DNA of 64,000 bases from Candidatus Anderseniibacteriota bacterium (GCA_021414205.1 JAIOOW010000003.1:310001-374000); one strand, 5' to 3'. Counted from the first letter of the stretch, positions 5,990-15,177 are shown. The notes: generated from the sequence alone by a model not told the origin. Translations and numbers: made by a program.

Positions 5990-8826
5990 GATTCACAAAT
6001 ATTTAAGTTCGGATCCCCTGCCATCTGCGGCACTGGCTGCGTAAGGGTGATGTCTGGCATCACTGGCCGCGGCATTGGAGTTGGTGCAGGGGCGGGAGGA
6101 GGCGTTGGAGCGGACATTATTGGCGTTGGTGTCGGAATAACAGGAGGCATCGTCTCGAACTTCTTGTTGATGTCTACAGTGCTCTTTTCTACAGAAGATG
6201 CTCCGAGGGTTCGCAAGTAGTACGTTGTCTTTAAGCCCGCTTCCCATGCCATGATGTACATATCTGAGATATCTTTTCCGGATTCTGTCTTGATGAATAA
6301 GTTGAGAGACTGGCTTTGATCGATCCATTTAGAGCGGCGCGCTGCTTGCTTGATTACCCACTGCGGTTCAATTTCGAAGATTTCTTTATATCGGTCTTTG
6401 ATATCCTGAGGAATTTCTGGAATGTTCTGGATGCTGCCATCGTAATGCTTCATTTTTTCGAGCATGTCGCTATTCCACAAGTTGCGCTTCTTTAAGTCAT
6501 TCACTAGCTGTTCGTTGATGACGGTGAATTCGCCTGTGACGTTAGACTTTGTATAGATGTTGTTATAGATCGGCTCAATTGATGGCAGGCTTCCGACAAT
6601 TGTTGAAATCGTTGCAGTAGGTGCAATAGCCATAGTATTAGAATTGCGCATCCCATACATTCGCACGTGTTCGCGAACAGGGGTCCAATCCAATTTGGAT
6701 GATCGGTCTACTTCAATTGGCATTCCTCGCTCTTCTTCTAATAAAGCAATCGTGTCTTGCGGGAATAAGTTCCTGTCCCATTTCGATCCTTGGTATGTCT
6801 GGTACTTCCCCTTTTCTTTTGCAAGAACTGATGAGCCTAAGATTGCATAGTACGCAATATATTCCATGACGTTGTCTGCAAGCTCCACAGTGTCTTCGCT
6901 GTCGAATTGCATGCCGAGCGTGTAGAGCATGTCTTGCCAGCCCATGATACCCAATCCAACCGGGCGATGGCGCATGTTGGAATTTTTAGCCTCAATAGTC
7001 GGATAGAAGTTTAAGTCGATGACGTTGTCGAGCATGCGCATTGCTTGCGTTGTTGTTTCTTTGAGCATGTCGTAATTAACAATCCCGTTTTGTACGTGTC
7101 GAACGAGATTGATTGAGCCTAAGTTGCATACGGCAGTTTCTTCTGCGGACGTGTTCAGCGTAATTTCCGTACAAAGATTTGAGCTGTGCACTACTCCTAC
7201 GTGATCTTGCGGTGATCGAACGTTTGAAGGATCCTTGAACGTCATCCATGGGTGCCCCGTGGAATACAGGCTATTAATCATCTTTCTCCATAGGTCGATT
7301 GCGCGAATTCGTTTGAAGAGACGAATTTCGCCTGTGTCTGCTTTTCGTTCGTACTCCATGTACTTCTGCTCGAACGCTCGCCCGTAGATGTGATGGAGCT
7401 CCGGAGTTTCGTCTGGAGAAAAGAGCGTCCATTGACCATCATTGATAACCCGCTTCATAAATAAGTCCGGGATCCAGTTTGATGTATTGGTATCGTGAGT
7501 GCGTCGGCGTTCGTCCCCAGTGTTTTTGCGGAGTTCTAGGAAGTCCTCTATGTCGTAGTGCCAGGTTTCAAGATATACGCACGTAGCTCCTCGGCGCTTT
7601 CCTGAACGGTTAATAGCAGCGGTTGTTGCGTCTGAGATTTTTAAGAATGGAATAACGCCTTGGCTTCCAACGTTTGTGCTCTTGATCTGCGCTCCTGTTG
7701 CGCGAATGTTTGTCCAGTCGTTTCCTAAGCCGCCGGACCATTTGGATAATTGCGCGTTGTCTCCAATCGATTTGAAGATATGCTCGAGTTTGTCGTCTAC
7801 GGTAGTAAGGTAGCAAGAACTCATCTGCGGGTGGCTCGTTCCTGCGTGGAAGAGTGTCGGTGTTGAGGGTACGTATCGTAGTGTCGACATCGTGTTGTAG
7901 AACGTAATCGCATAGTTCGTCCACTGGCTCTTCTCTTCATTGAGCGCAAGACCCATGGCTACGCGCATCCAGAAATACTGCGGAACTTCCAAAATATTCT
8001 GTTCCAAATCTCGAACGAAGTATCGTTCGTATAATGTTTGGATGCCGAGGTATTCAAACAGCTTGTCTCGCGAGATATCGAGCGCTTGCGATAGCGCCTC
8101 GAAATCGAACTCGTTCATGCGAGGGTCGAGGCGGCCCGATGTAACTCCTTTTGCAATGCTGTTCCTAAGGCCTTGCCGGTAAATGTGTTGGAAGTCCGGT
8201 GCGAATTCGTCTGTTCCAATAACATCGCGATACAAATCGTTTGTAAGAACGCGTGCTGCAAGATACGAGTACTTCGGATCTTGTTCAATGCGAGATCGTA
8301 AGGACATAATAATCGCCTGGTTGATTTGCGATGTTGAAATGCCGTCGTAAATATTGCTTTGCGTTTCTTTTAATACAATGTCTACTTGCTCCGGGCTGAG
8401 CACGTCTCCGCAGTACCGTTGGATTGCCAATCGGATGCGTCCCATGTCAAAAGGAACCATTTGTCCGTCCCTATTTTTTACGTTGAGCTGTTGCTTGGCA
8501 ATGCGCTGCTGCAGTTCGAACTGGGCTTTCTGACGTTTCTCTTCTTGTTCGACTCGGTACAAAATATATGCTTTTGCAACATCGAATAGCCCCTTCTCTG
8601 CTATTTTTCGCTCTACGCGATCCTGAATATTTTCAACTCCCGGGACCTCCGTGATAAAAGATCCTTCTAGGTCGATAATAACTTCATCTACTATTACTTC
8701 GACTACCGGTGCATCCGCCTGCTCTCCGCGAGTAGCTATGTATGCCTTATGAATCGCATCTTGGATTCGTTGTCGATCAAAATCTACAATGGAACCGTTA
8801 CGTTTTTTGACTTTGTCGATGGGCAT
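5980..8826 (-). CDS. nrdA: Ribonucleotide reductase large subunit with two ATP-cones
   Basis: 948 residues. Two consecutive ATP-cone domains occupy about residues 1-95 and 110-205, an architecture shared with chlamydial NrdA, so allosteric activity control is likely. The catalytic barrel follows: the SSCYL cysteine, NLCTE (substrate Asn-Cys-Glu site), AVCNLGS (second redox Cys) and a GMRNSNTMAIAPTATIS segment. A Pro/Thr-rich flexible tail ends in CESCQ, the CxxC pair that passes electrons from thioredoxin or glutaredoxin to the active site. The glutaredoxin and thioredoxin reductase genes at 36-37 kb could supply the electrons. Upstream, TATAGC lies 10 nt before the ATG. Confidence 0.97.
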   Translation of the reverse strand: MPIDKVKKRNGSIVDFDRQRIQDAIHKAYIATRGEQADAPVVEVIVDEVIIDLEGSFITEVPGVENIQDRVERKIAEKGLFDVAKAYILYRVEQEEKRQKAQFELQQRIAKQQLNVKNRDGQMVPFDMGRIRLAIQRYCGDVLSPEQVDIVLKETQSNIYDGISTSQINQAIIMSLRSRIEQDPKYSYLAARVLTNDLYRDVIGTDEFAPDFQHIYRQGLRNSIAKGVTSGRLDPRMNEFDFEALSQALDISRDKLFEYLGIQTLYERYFVRDLEQNILEVPQYFWMRVAMGLALNEEKSQWTNYAITFYNTMSTLRYVPSTPTLFHAGTSHPQMSSCYLTTVDDKLEHIFKSIGDNAQLSKWSGGLGNDWTNIRATGAQIKSTNVGSQGVIPFLKISDATTAAINRSGKRRGATCVYLETWHYDIEDFLELRKNTGDERRRTHDTNTSNWIPDLFMKRVINDGQWTLFSPDETPELHHIYGRAFEQKYMEYERKADTGEIRLFKRIRAIDLWRKMINSLYSTGHPWMTFKDPSNVRSPQDHVGVVHSSNLCTEITLNTSAEETAVCNLGSINLVRHVQNGIVNYDMLKETTTQAMRMLDNVIDLNFYPTIEAKNSNMRHRPVGLGIMGWQDMLYTLGMQFDSEDTVELADNVMEYIAYYAILGSSVLAKEKGKYQTYQGSKWDRNLFPQDTIALLEEERGMPIEVDRSSKLDWTPVREHVRMYGMRNSNTMAIAPTATISTIVGSLPSIEPIYNNIYTKSNVTGEFTVINEQLVNDLKKRNLWNSDMLEKMKHYDGSIQNIPEIPQDIKDRYKEIFEIEPQWVIKQAARRSKWIDQSQSLNLFIKTESGKDISDMYIMAWEAGLKTTYYLRTLGASSVEKSTVDINKKFETMPPVIPTPTPIMSAPTPPPAPAPTPMPRPVMPDITLTQPVPQMAGDPNLNICESCQ

Positions 8827-8985
8827 AGAAGGATATGCTATAAGTTACGAATAAATTGTTGGTACCCTTAAGTATACGTCCGCTAGAGTGCGCATTCAAA
8901 AAATTACGGAGCTTCATTTTTTCTCTCAACTGACCGTGTTCTAGATTAGCGTTTGTACGTATTTTGTTCTCATGTGCATAAGTAT

Positions 8986-9017
8986 AAAAAATCCCGGGGT
9001 ACCTGCCGGGATTTTTT
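8986..9017 (-). terminator. Terminator of the membrane-protein gene at 9042
   Basis: ATCCCGG (8991-8997) pairs with CCGGGAT (9006-9012) around an 8-nt loop, flanked by A and T runs on both sides, so it could work in either direction. Confidence 0.8.
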
Positions 9018-9041
9018 ATTTCTGTTCGTCTAAATTCTTTC

Positions 9042-9659
9042 CTAGGTGTTCAGTACGTGAGTGTATTTCGTGAGGTTATGCAACTGCTTGTCGTTCAAAT
9101 TTTTCGCTGACTCTACTGCCTGCTTGATGAGTTCGAATGAGATAGTTTCTTGAGATCCAACCGTTACTGGCTGCTTCGCGAGGTGCTTTCGAACGTAGTC
9201 TTCAATGTAGATTCTGTGTTCATTCGTTACTTGGTATCCGGCGTCGTTGCTTGCAAGGTATCGAGTAGCTGCTTTTCTGGATAATGTCGTTAAGCTATCT
9301 CCCTTTACCGCTGTTTCAATGTACGCTGAATCCGTTTTCTTTTCCTCTGGGAGAGCCTTGCTCTGATCCATGAGCGTATTCTTATCGATCGGAGCTATCG
9401 GGGTTACTGCTGCTGTTGCTCCTCCTGTTACCTTGCCATCCTTTGCTATAGGTGATGTACTTGCTGTCGGTTGTGTGGATGCTTCTGGTGTAGGTGTTGC
9501 CGTTTCAATCGCTACTTGCTTTTGGTTATTTCCTGAAAATGCGTAGATTGCTGCGATTACGATCACTACGATAATAATTGCAGAAACGGTACGTGGGGAT
9601 TCTTTCATACGCTCGACGAATCCGCTTACTTTATTTTCTTCTTGTGGTTCGTATTCCAT
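9042..9659 (-). CDS. Single-pass membrane protein with LysM-like extracytoplasmic domain
   Basis: 205 residues. A short cytoplasmic head is followed by one helix (about residues 26-42, SAIIIVVIVIAAIYAF), a Thr/Pro/Ala-rich linker (45-95) and a C-terminal domain beginning YIETAVKGDSLTTLSRKA, which resembles a LysM start (GDSLttiA) and may bind peptidoglycan. A perfect SD AGGAGGTG lies 9 nt before the ATG. TTGTTC-N17-TATAAG (9708-9736, minus) is a plausible promoter, and a TGTTC/GAACA hairpin sits over its -35 region. Own terminator downstream. LysM assignment is tentative. Confidence 0.6.
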   Translation of the reverse strand: MEYEPQEENKVSGFVERMKESPRTVSAIIIVVIVIAAIYAFSGNNQKQVAIETATPTPEASTQPTASTSPIAKDGKVTGGATAAVTPIAPIDKNTLMDQSKALPEEKKTDSAYIETAVKGDSLTTLSRKAATRYLASNDAGYQVTNEHRIYIEDYVRKHLAKQPVTVGSQETISFELIKQAVESAKNLNDKQLHNLTKYTHVLNT

Positions 9660-9747
9660 AAGTGTGTTTCACCTCCTGTATAGTTAATAGTTAATCCCCC
9701 TCAATGTCTTATACTGTAAACTGTTCTCGCGAACAATTCTAGGCAAG

Positions 9748-10515
9748 TCAATGTGGATAACCGGAAATAATTTTTGGAAATATAACAACGGCATTCCATA
9801 TTCTCGCAATTCTTTTCGGTTCTAGTATCAAGCGCCATAGCCATTCAAGATGCGCTGTACGCATCCATTTTGGCGCGCGAGGTAATCTGCCTGATATCAT
9901 AGCAAACGCCCCGCCTACGCCGATTGCAATGCGAATGCCGGCTTGCTCTAGTTGTGTTCTACGTCCTTCTACCCAAAGCGTTTGTTTTGGAGCTCCGAGC
10001 GCGACGAAGATGGCTGCTGGGTTAGTTTGTAGCTCATAGCTTGTAGTTTCTAGAAAGCTATCGTCGAGTGGAATAACTTCTAGATTTTGATATTTTTCTT
10101 TCAGTATTTCTGCTGTTTTGTTTTTGTCGCTCTCTTCCCCGCCGATCAAATATGCGATGCCGTGTTGTTGTGCCAAGTTCTCGCAAATTAGAAATATGCT
10201 ATCAACGCCCGTTAGAGGCTGTTCTTTTGTAAGGAAGAAAGAAAGCAGGCTGGTTTTACTACGGGCATACTGCCTTGCCCACAGTATTCCTGCGCTATCT
10301 GGAATGATTAGTTCTGCGTGCTGGATTGCTGTTTTAAATACATTATCTTTTTGGGCGAGCACAATCATTTCTGCGTTCAGCGTAATAATATGGGTTAATA
10401 CATTGTCCTGTAGGGCGTCTTTTGTCGTTTGGGCGTATGCAGGCTGGGATAAAAAATCGCACGGTACTCCCGCGATATATTCACGGTGTGACGGGGATTG
10501 TTTCGATGACTGCAT
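9748..10515 (-). CDS. WecG/TagA/CpsF family glycosyltransferase (GT26)
   Basis: 255 residues. Features of the family are the N-terminal TLNAEMIV strand, the IPDSAGILWA segment carrying the catalytic Asp, GVDSIF, a FVALGAPKQTLWV motif and IGVGGAF with a basic C-terminal tail (PKWMRTAHLEWLWRL) that in TagA membrane-anchors the enzyme. Members add ManNAc or a related sugar to an undecaprenyl-diphosphate-linked acceptor in teichoic-acid or enterobacterial-antigen-like polymers. The nucleotide-sugar dehydrogenase at 37205 resembles ManNAcUA-forming enzymes, a possible pathway link. It overlaps the upstream 2H-like gene by 35 bases. Confidence 0.9.
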   Translation of the reverse strand: MQSSKQSPSHREYIAGVPCDFLSQPAYAQTTKDALQDNVLTHIITLNAEMIVLAQKDNVFKTAIQHAELIIPDSAGILWARQYARSKTSLLSFFLTKEQPLTGVDSIFLICENLAQQHGIAYLIGGEESDKNKTAEILKEKYQNLEVIPLDDSFLETTSYELQTNPAAIFVALGAPKQTLWVEGRRTQLEQAGIRIAIGVGGAFAMISGRLPRAPKWMRTAHLEWLWRLILEPKRIARIWNAVVIFPKIISGYPH

Positions 10516-10984
10516 AGTCTTGGTGTATCACGAGCTCAGATAAGCTGAATTTTGTTTTTACTGGGGTGTCCGGAATGGAGAGCGGCTGTGTTTCTGATTG
10601 TATATTCCCTATATGAATATGAGGAATGAATTCTTGTGTAGCATCCTCGGACAAGCCTATTCTAGACTCTTCTATACGTCGCAGGAGTTCTTTTCGTATC
10701 GTATGTAAAAACGATTGGTCTTGCGCGTATGCCCACAGCTCGTTTCCTGACTTGCCAAGGCCGATCGATAAAATATTTATAACAGGATGAAACGATTGCC
10801 GAATTGGCTGATTTAAAGTGGCGAGTTGCTCTGAGGTTAGTGTTGTATGGCTAAGCGTTGCTATTTCACACATCCAATGCTCCTGAGGGACGCTCGTTTC
10901 GAGTACGTCCTGATATGCTCTCATAGCATCGCGAATGGGAGCGATAGCCTGCGTCGGTATTTTAAACGCGATACAAACGGTCAT
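10481..10984 (-). CDS. 2H phosphoesterase-like (ThpR/2'-5' RNA ligase fold), first motif degenerate
   Basis: 167 residues from an ATG at 10982-10984; a GTG at 11005 is the alternative. The C-terminal part has FIPHIHIGNI, matching the second HxT/S-like motif of the 2H family. Where the first HxT is expected the sequence is EHWMCEIATL, so that motif is not intact. Size and strand layout agree with ThpR-like cyclic phosphodiesterases acting on RNA ends, but with one motif altered catalysis is doubtful. The stop is UGA and overlaps wecG. Divergent from the AMMECR1-like gene, with 33 bp between starts. Confidence 0.55.
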   Translation of the reverse strand: MTVCIAFKIPTQAIAPIRDAMRAYQDVLETSVPQEHWMCEIATLSHTTLTSEQLATLNQPIRQSFHPVINILSIGLGKSGNELWAYAQDQSFLHTIRKELLRRIEESRIGLSEDATQEFIPHIHIGNIQSETQPLSIPDTPVKTKFSLSELVIHQDYAVIETIPVTP

Positions 10985-11017
10985 ATATGCGTTAAGAATA
11001 CGCACATTGCGTTATTT

Positions 11018-11563
11018 ATGCCAGAACGTACTGTAAAGAATATGAGTGGTCTGTATTCTAAAATCGCAAAGCAATCCGCGGAGTACTATGCCAAAACTGG
11101 CGAATATTTGGCGCTATCTATACAGCTGCCTCAAGAGCTGCTCCGACAAAAGGCATGTTATGTCGTTATCGGAGAGGAGCCTGGGCATCACATACGTTCA
11201 ATATACGGAAGCCCCCTTCCTAATACGCCAAATTTGGCGCAAGAGATAATCCGCAATACGGTTAACGCTATTATTCAGCAAGGCGTGCAAATTCGCCCGG
11301 CGGATGCGGCGCGCTATACGTATACCGTGGGCGTATTAGGATTCATGGAACGAATTACCAGTAGAGAGCATTTAATGCCGTTGGTATATGGTCTGTATAT
11401 CCGTTCCGATATGAACAAGTCCGCAGTATTATTACCCAGAAGAGTCGGCATAGAAACTCCAGATGAGCAGATTGCCACCGCTATCCGTGAAGCGAGGATC
11501 GATCCGCATCATGAAGTGGTGACGATGTATCGCTTCCCTGTGATGTTTTATGGCGGGCAATAA
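11018..11563 (+). CDS. AMMECR1-like domain protein
   Basis: About 181 residues from the ATG at 11018 (ATG 11042 also possible; the frame extends upstream but into the divergent gene). The arrangement LAQEIIRNTVNAI..., YTYTVGVLGFMERI..., LPRRVGIETPDEQI and a Phe-Tyr-rich end resembles the AMMECR1 fold, whose biochemical role is still unsettled. The stop lies 14 bases inside the degenerate priA gene, so the two form an operon. Confidence 0.5.
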   Translation: MPERTVKNMSGLYSKIAKQSAEYYAKTGEYLALSIQLPQELLRQKACYVVIGEEPGHHIRSIYGSPLPNTPNLAQEIIRNTVNAIIQQGVQIRPADAARYTYTVGVLGFMERITSREHLMPLVYGLYIRSDMNKSAVLLPRRVGIETPDEQIATAIREARIDPHHEVVTMYRFPVMFYGGQ

Positions 11564-13160
11564 AAAAGTTAGATATGTTGCAGTTGCTCCGTGTGTTCCG
11601 TTAGGAAGACGCGGGCAAGATTCGTATACGTATTATGTTTCGTCAGAGGATGAGATAGATTTGGGCTATGTTGTGAAAATTCCATTTGGTAAGAGATCTA
11701 TTATGGGTGTAGTTACTGCGCTTGATTTGCAACGTCCGAGTTATCCGACAAAACAAATAAAGACTATAACAGCCGTTCAGCTTACCGATACCCAAATGCA
11801 GTTTGCGCAATGGCTATCTGATGCATGCCATGGCGGATTCGGGTTTACTGCGCGCCTATTCCTTCCAGGGTCGTTTACAAAGCTTGCAAGCAGCGCACGT
11901 ATTCCTGTGAAAAAAAAGAAAGAAGGAAAGCCTATGGTCATTATAGAAAAAAATTCTGTTTTACGACTCGAGGTAATCGCCCAGTATGCGCGCAAGCATT
12001 CGTCAGCTGGCGGACAAGTGCTTATTTTGGTTCCGGAAGTTGCAATGCTGTCTGTATACGAAAAACTGTTTGCACCTGAAATACGCAACAGCACTGCAAT
12101 GACATATCATGCAGGATTGCTGCAATCCGAGAAAAAAAGCGTATGGCAAGCAGTCGAATCTTCGGATTGCAGAATAATAATTGGAACGCAAAAGGCATTG
12201 TTCTTGCCGTTTTATAATCTTACAAGTGTCGTTGTAGATGAAGAGCAATCGGATAGCTACAAGCTTTGGGATCAGTATCCGCGCTTGCATACGGTTGCGG
12301 GCGCGCAACTGTTGGCGCACATCTCTCATGCTTCCCTGCTATATGCTACGGCCTACCCATCGTTATTTCTTCGCCACGCAATTGCAGAAAACACATGCGA
12401 GGTTATAGTAGACAATCCTGTAATTCCAAAAACACATATCTATCCATTTTCGTTTGAAGATAGAAAGTGGAAACGAGCTATTCCTGAAGAGCTCGGCAAT
12501 AAAGCGCGAACATGGGCACGGTCCGGAAAGCATGTCTTGATCCTGTTCAATAAAAAAGATGATGTTGAGTTGAAAAAAAGCTTATTCAGAAAGCTTTCTG
12601 CGATTGCAAAAAAACATATGCATATCGGGACGGTCGGTATACTTACTCATCCTCCGCGCACTCAGTTTGATTATGTTGTATGGCTATTCCCGGAATGGAC
12701 GCTTCGCGCAATTGATTATCGTTCTGCTGAGCGGGCGAAAATAATGTCTGCCAGGTTAGCGGAATTTACGAAGAATGCAGATGTATATATAGGATCCAGG
12801 TATGCGGATATAGCAAAAGATTTGTTCGGGGTGCCTGAGAAAGCATGGGGGGAAAAAGCGCTCAAGCAGCGAAAGCGATTTCACTTGCCTCCTTATTCCC
12901 AACTTGTTCGCCTGACTGTTCGCGATAAAACGAATGCAAAAGCATATGGGCGGGCATTGGACATGCGTGGCGTGTTTGACGGCGCTATAAAAAAGAAAAA
13001 AGATATAACCGTTTACGGTCCGTACCAAGAGCTAGGCGCCAAGAAAAAGCAAATATCCGATTATCACCTTCTTCTATCTGGCGATATAAAAAAACTTATT
13101 CCCTTATATAAGAAATTACCTGTGGATGCTGCAGATGTGATGCCATATAGAGTGGTGTAA
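11550..13160 (+). CDS. PriA-like protein, helicase site degenerate
   Basis: 536 residues against more than 700 in typical PriA. Recognisable PriA landmarks: N-terminal DNA-binding region with SYTYYV and G-x-x-V-x-I-PFGKR (residues 25-49), LILVPEVAML (158-167), TYHAGL (185-190), IIGTQKALFLPF (210-221), VVVDEEQSDSYK (227-238), YATAYPS (265-271) and RFHLPPYSQLVRL near the C-terminus. The Walker A GSGKT is absent (EKNSVLRLEV stands there), DEEH has become DEEQ and no zinc-binding Cys cluster is present. It is probably a non-helicase derivative that may still bind replication forks. Overlaps the AMMECR1-like gene by 14 bases. Confidence 0.85.
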   Translation: MAGNKKVRYVAVAPCVPLGRRGQDSYTYYVSSEDEIDLGYVVKIPFGKRSIMGVVTALDLQRPSYPTKQIKTITAVQLTDTQMQFAQWLSDACHGGFGFTARLFLPGSFTKLASSARIPVKKKKEGKPMVIIEKNSVLRLEVIAQYARKHSSAGGQVLILVPEVAMLSVYEKLFAPEIRNSTAMTYHAGLLQSEKKSVWQAVESSDCRIIIGTQKALFLPFYNLTSVVVDEEQSDSYKLWDQYPRLHTVAGAQLLAHISHASLLYATAYPSLFLRHAIAENTCEVIVDNPVIPKTHIYPFSFEDRKWKRAIPEELGNKARTWARSGKHVLILFNKKDDVELKKSLFRKLSAIAKKHMHIGTVGILTHPPRTQFDYVVWLFPEWTLRAIDYRSAERAKIMSARLAEFTKNADVYIGSRYADIAKDLFGVPEKAWGEKALKQRKRFHLPPYSQLVRLTVRDKTNAKAYGRALDMRGVFDGAIKKKKDITVYGPYQELGAKKKQISDYHLLLSGDIKKLIPLYKKLPVDAADVMPYRVV

Positions 13161-13200
13161 ATAAAAAAGCCCTCGGGATTGCTTGTCGCATATCCGGAGG
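13161..13200 (-). terminator. Terminator of the murB-13209 operon
   Basis: CCTCGGGAT (13171-13179) pairs with ATCCGGAGG (13192-13200) with one mismatch; on the minus strand it runs into CTTTTTTATTT. Confidence 0.75.
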
Positions 13201-13208
13201 GGTGAGGG

Positions 13209-14069
13209 TTAGTTGTCGGATGCTCCAGGTGGATTCGATAAAAGAAGCGTTGCAAGAAGCGATCCGAATATATCCATCGATTGGAGGGATCTGCCAAGGG
13301 CTCTGCGCATGTTTTGCAGCAATTCTTTTACCGACCATTGTTGCTGTTGGGCCGAAAGTGCGCATCTTGAGTATACGGTCGCCCATGCCTCAAGGAATGA
13401 TCGTTGTTCTGAAATCATTCCTCTGCAAATCTCCGCGATGTCCTCTCCGTATTCATCAATTGATGGAAGTGCCTCGTTATTTGGTGAGTAAGGAATTCTT
13501 GGCGGGAGCGAGATGTGTGTAAATGCGGGAGGCAGAAGTCTGGTTAGTTTTCTTATTTTTCTCACCACTTCTTTCCAAGCTACTGAATACCAATTTATCC
13601 AGTCCTCAGGACGGCATAAGTCGTCCTCTAGGAAAGTGAACGTGGCATGCGCTTCTCCCCACATTTTGCCTCCGCTCAGTTCGTATCTGCCAATCCAGTA
13701 GGATTGGTCATCGAACTGAGCGTGGAATCGGTATGCAATTGGCTCTGCGTGATAAGGCGGATTCCCGATATATTCTTTGATAAAGCCTCTTCCTTGCTCG
13801 GGATGATCAGTGATTGCTGATAGTTTTGCTAATCCATTTTCGTCAATCATGAAGCCTCTGTATTGTGCTCCTGCGCATTCGCGGAACAATATTCCTTGAT
13901 ACCAGTATCCTTGGATTCCTTTCGCGGGACAAAGTTGAAAGTACAGTCCGGTAATCTGGATTACGTTGCCAGTAATCATTTTACGGTTCCTGAAAAGGTG
14001 GTGTGTTGGCTGAACGGCGTTGTCTAAAATTAATGCTTTGTACGCTTTTTGTCCAGTTCTATAGAACAA
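13209..14069 (-). CDS. Unknown soluble protein, 286 aa
   Basis: The first 10 residues overlap the murB end by 11 bases, so it is translated with murB. The sequence (MFYRTGQKAYKALILD...) is rich in aromatic residues and has no signal peptide or membrane helix. The middle contains WGEAHATFTFLEDD and PPYHAEPIAYRFHAQF, suggesting a beta-rich fold; the last 100 residues are helical. No family recognised. Linkage to murB hints at an envelope role, nothing more. Confidence 0.7.
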   Translation of the reverse strand: MFYRTGQKAYKALILDNAVQPTHHLFRNRKMITGNVIQITGLYFQLCPAKGIQGYWYQGILFRECAGAQYRGFMIDENGLAKLSAITDHPEQGRGFIKEYIGNPPYHAEPIAYRFHAQFDDQSYWIGRYELSGGKMWGEAHATFTFLEDDLCRPEDWINWYSVAWKEVVRKIRKLTRLLPPAFTHISLPPRIPYSPNNEALPSIDEYGEDIAEICRGMISEQRSFLEAWATVYSRCALSAQQQQWSVKELLQNMRRALGRSLQSMDIFGSLLATLLLSNPPGASDN

Positions 14070-15096
14070 CTATTGGCTCGAGCTGTAATTGAATTTTAAA
14101 TTGTTTCTGCACTGCGGTTTGGATGTGTTTTGAAAAATCTAGCAGCTCTTGTGTTGTCCCCCCACGATTTACTAACGCTAGGCTGTGGTTTTCTGAAATG
14201 CCAACATTTCCTTGTCTCATGCCTTTCGAGAATCCAGAATGCTCGATAAGCCATCCAGCAGATAATTTCACGCAATTATTTTTTTCAGGAAAATTTGGAA
14301 TGTCGCTTTGAGCGAGTGTGAGATTTGCAACAAATTCCTCGGTGCTAATAATGGGATTTGTAAAAAATGAACCGCACGAAACGCTATTCGGGTCTTGTGG
14401 ATCTATCAACATTGATTTCTTTTTACGCAAAGCGAGTACGGCATTGCGAACTTGCTGCAGCCCCTCTTTGCCCGGTTGAATTGTTGTGCCGACGGTAGAT
14501 GCTAATTCTGGATATTTTATTTCTCGAGCTTTGTTGATTTTAAGCTCAAACGCTACGGCCGTAATAATATACTTGTCCTTGTCTTCTGCTCTAAATCTGC
14601 TTGTGCGATATCCAAAGTTGCATTCTGAATTTGAAAATTCGACTTGCTCAAGGGTATCTCTATTAATAGCAAAAACTGATTTGATAGTTTGCGAAACATC
14701 TTGGCCGTATGCGCCTACATTTTGAAATGGCGTTCCACCTACAGAGCCTGGAATGCCAGATAAACACTCGATGCCCGCTGCATTATGGCTAATTGCATAT
14801 TGCACAACATTGTCCCAATCCTCCCCTGCTTGGGTGGTCAGAATAAAATCATCGCCTTGTTGTTCGTGAGTAATTCCCGATGTCTGAATATGAATAATAA
14901 GCCCGGAAAATCCTGCATCTGCAAAAATCGTATTACTTCCGCCGCCCAACACGTGTATGGGGATGTTTTTTTCTTTTGCGTATTGTAACGCAGAAATAAT
15001 ATCTTGATTTGTGTCGCAAGAAATATATTCTTGCGCAGGCCCGCCAAGTTGAATTGTTGTTAGCGGAGCAAGTTGAATATTTGTTTGGATATTCAT
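14059..15096 (-). CDS. murB: UDP-N-acetylenolpyruvoylglucosamine reductase
   Basis: 345 residues. Reduces UDP-GlcNAc-enolpyruvate to UDP-MurNAc with NADPH and FAD in peptidoglycan synthesis. The FAD-binding VLGGGSNTIFAD and GIECLSGIPGSVGGTPFQNV segments, the FGYRTSRFR catalytic stretch of type I MurB, SCGSFFTNP with the proton-donor Ser, and the conserved C-terminal Glu (LQLEP) are all visible. CATAGT on the minus strand (15103-15108) ends 6 nt before the ATG and there is no SD, predicting leaderless expression. First gene of a two-gene operon. Confidence 0.97.
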   Translation of the reverse strand: MNIQTNIQLAPLTTIQLGGPAQEYISCDTNQDIISALQYAKEKNIPIHVLGGGSNTIFADAGFSGLIIHIQTSGITHEQQGDDFILTTQAGEDWDNVVQYAISHNAAGIECLSGIPGSVGGTPFQNVGAYGQDVSQTIKSVFAINRDTLEQVEFSNSECNFGYRTSRFRAEDKDKYIITAVAFELKINKAREIKYPELASTVGTTIQPGKEGLQQVRNAVLALRKKKSMLIDPQDPNSVSCGSFFTNPIISTEEFVANLTLAQSDIPNFPEKNNCVKLSAGWLIEHSGFSKGMRQGNVGISENHSLALVNRGGTTQELLDFSKHIQTAVQKQFKIQLQLEPIVVL

Positions 15097-15108
15097 AGAG
15101 TAACTATG
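15097..15108 (-). promoter_or_regulatory. Predicted leaderless -10 of murB
   Basis: CATAGT at 15103-15108 (minus), 6-nt gap to the ATG. Confidence 0.45.
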
Positions 15109-15133
15109 TTCGAAAGCTGGTATTTATGCAAAG

Positions 15134-15177
15134 AAAAAACCCGCTGGAATGATGTATTTCTACACTATTCCAACGGG
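15134..15177 (-). terminator. Terminator of the Gly/Tyr-rich protein gene
   Basis: CCCGCTGGAAT (15140-15150) pairs with ATTCCAACGGG (15167-15177) with one wobble; six A residues before it give the minus-strand T run. Confidence 0.8.

Noticed and set aside
11777..12457. Several 60-108 residue frames antisense to or out of frame with the priA-like gene
   Set aside because: Shadow frames without start signals; the PriA landmarks are all in the long plus-strand frame.
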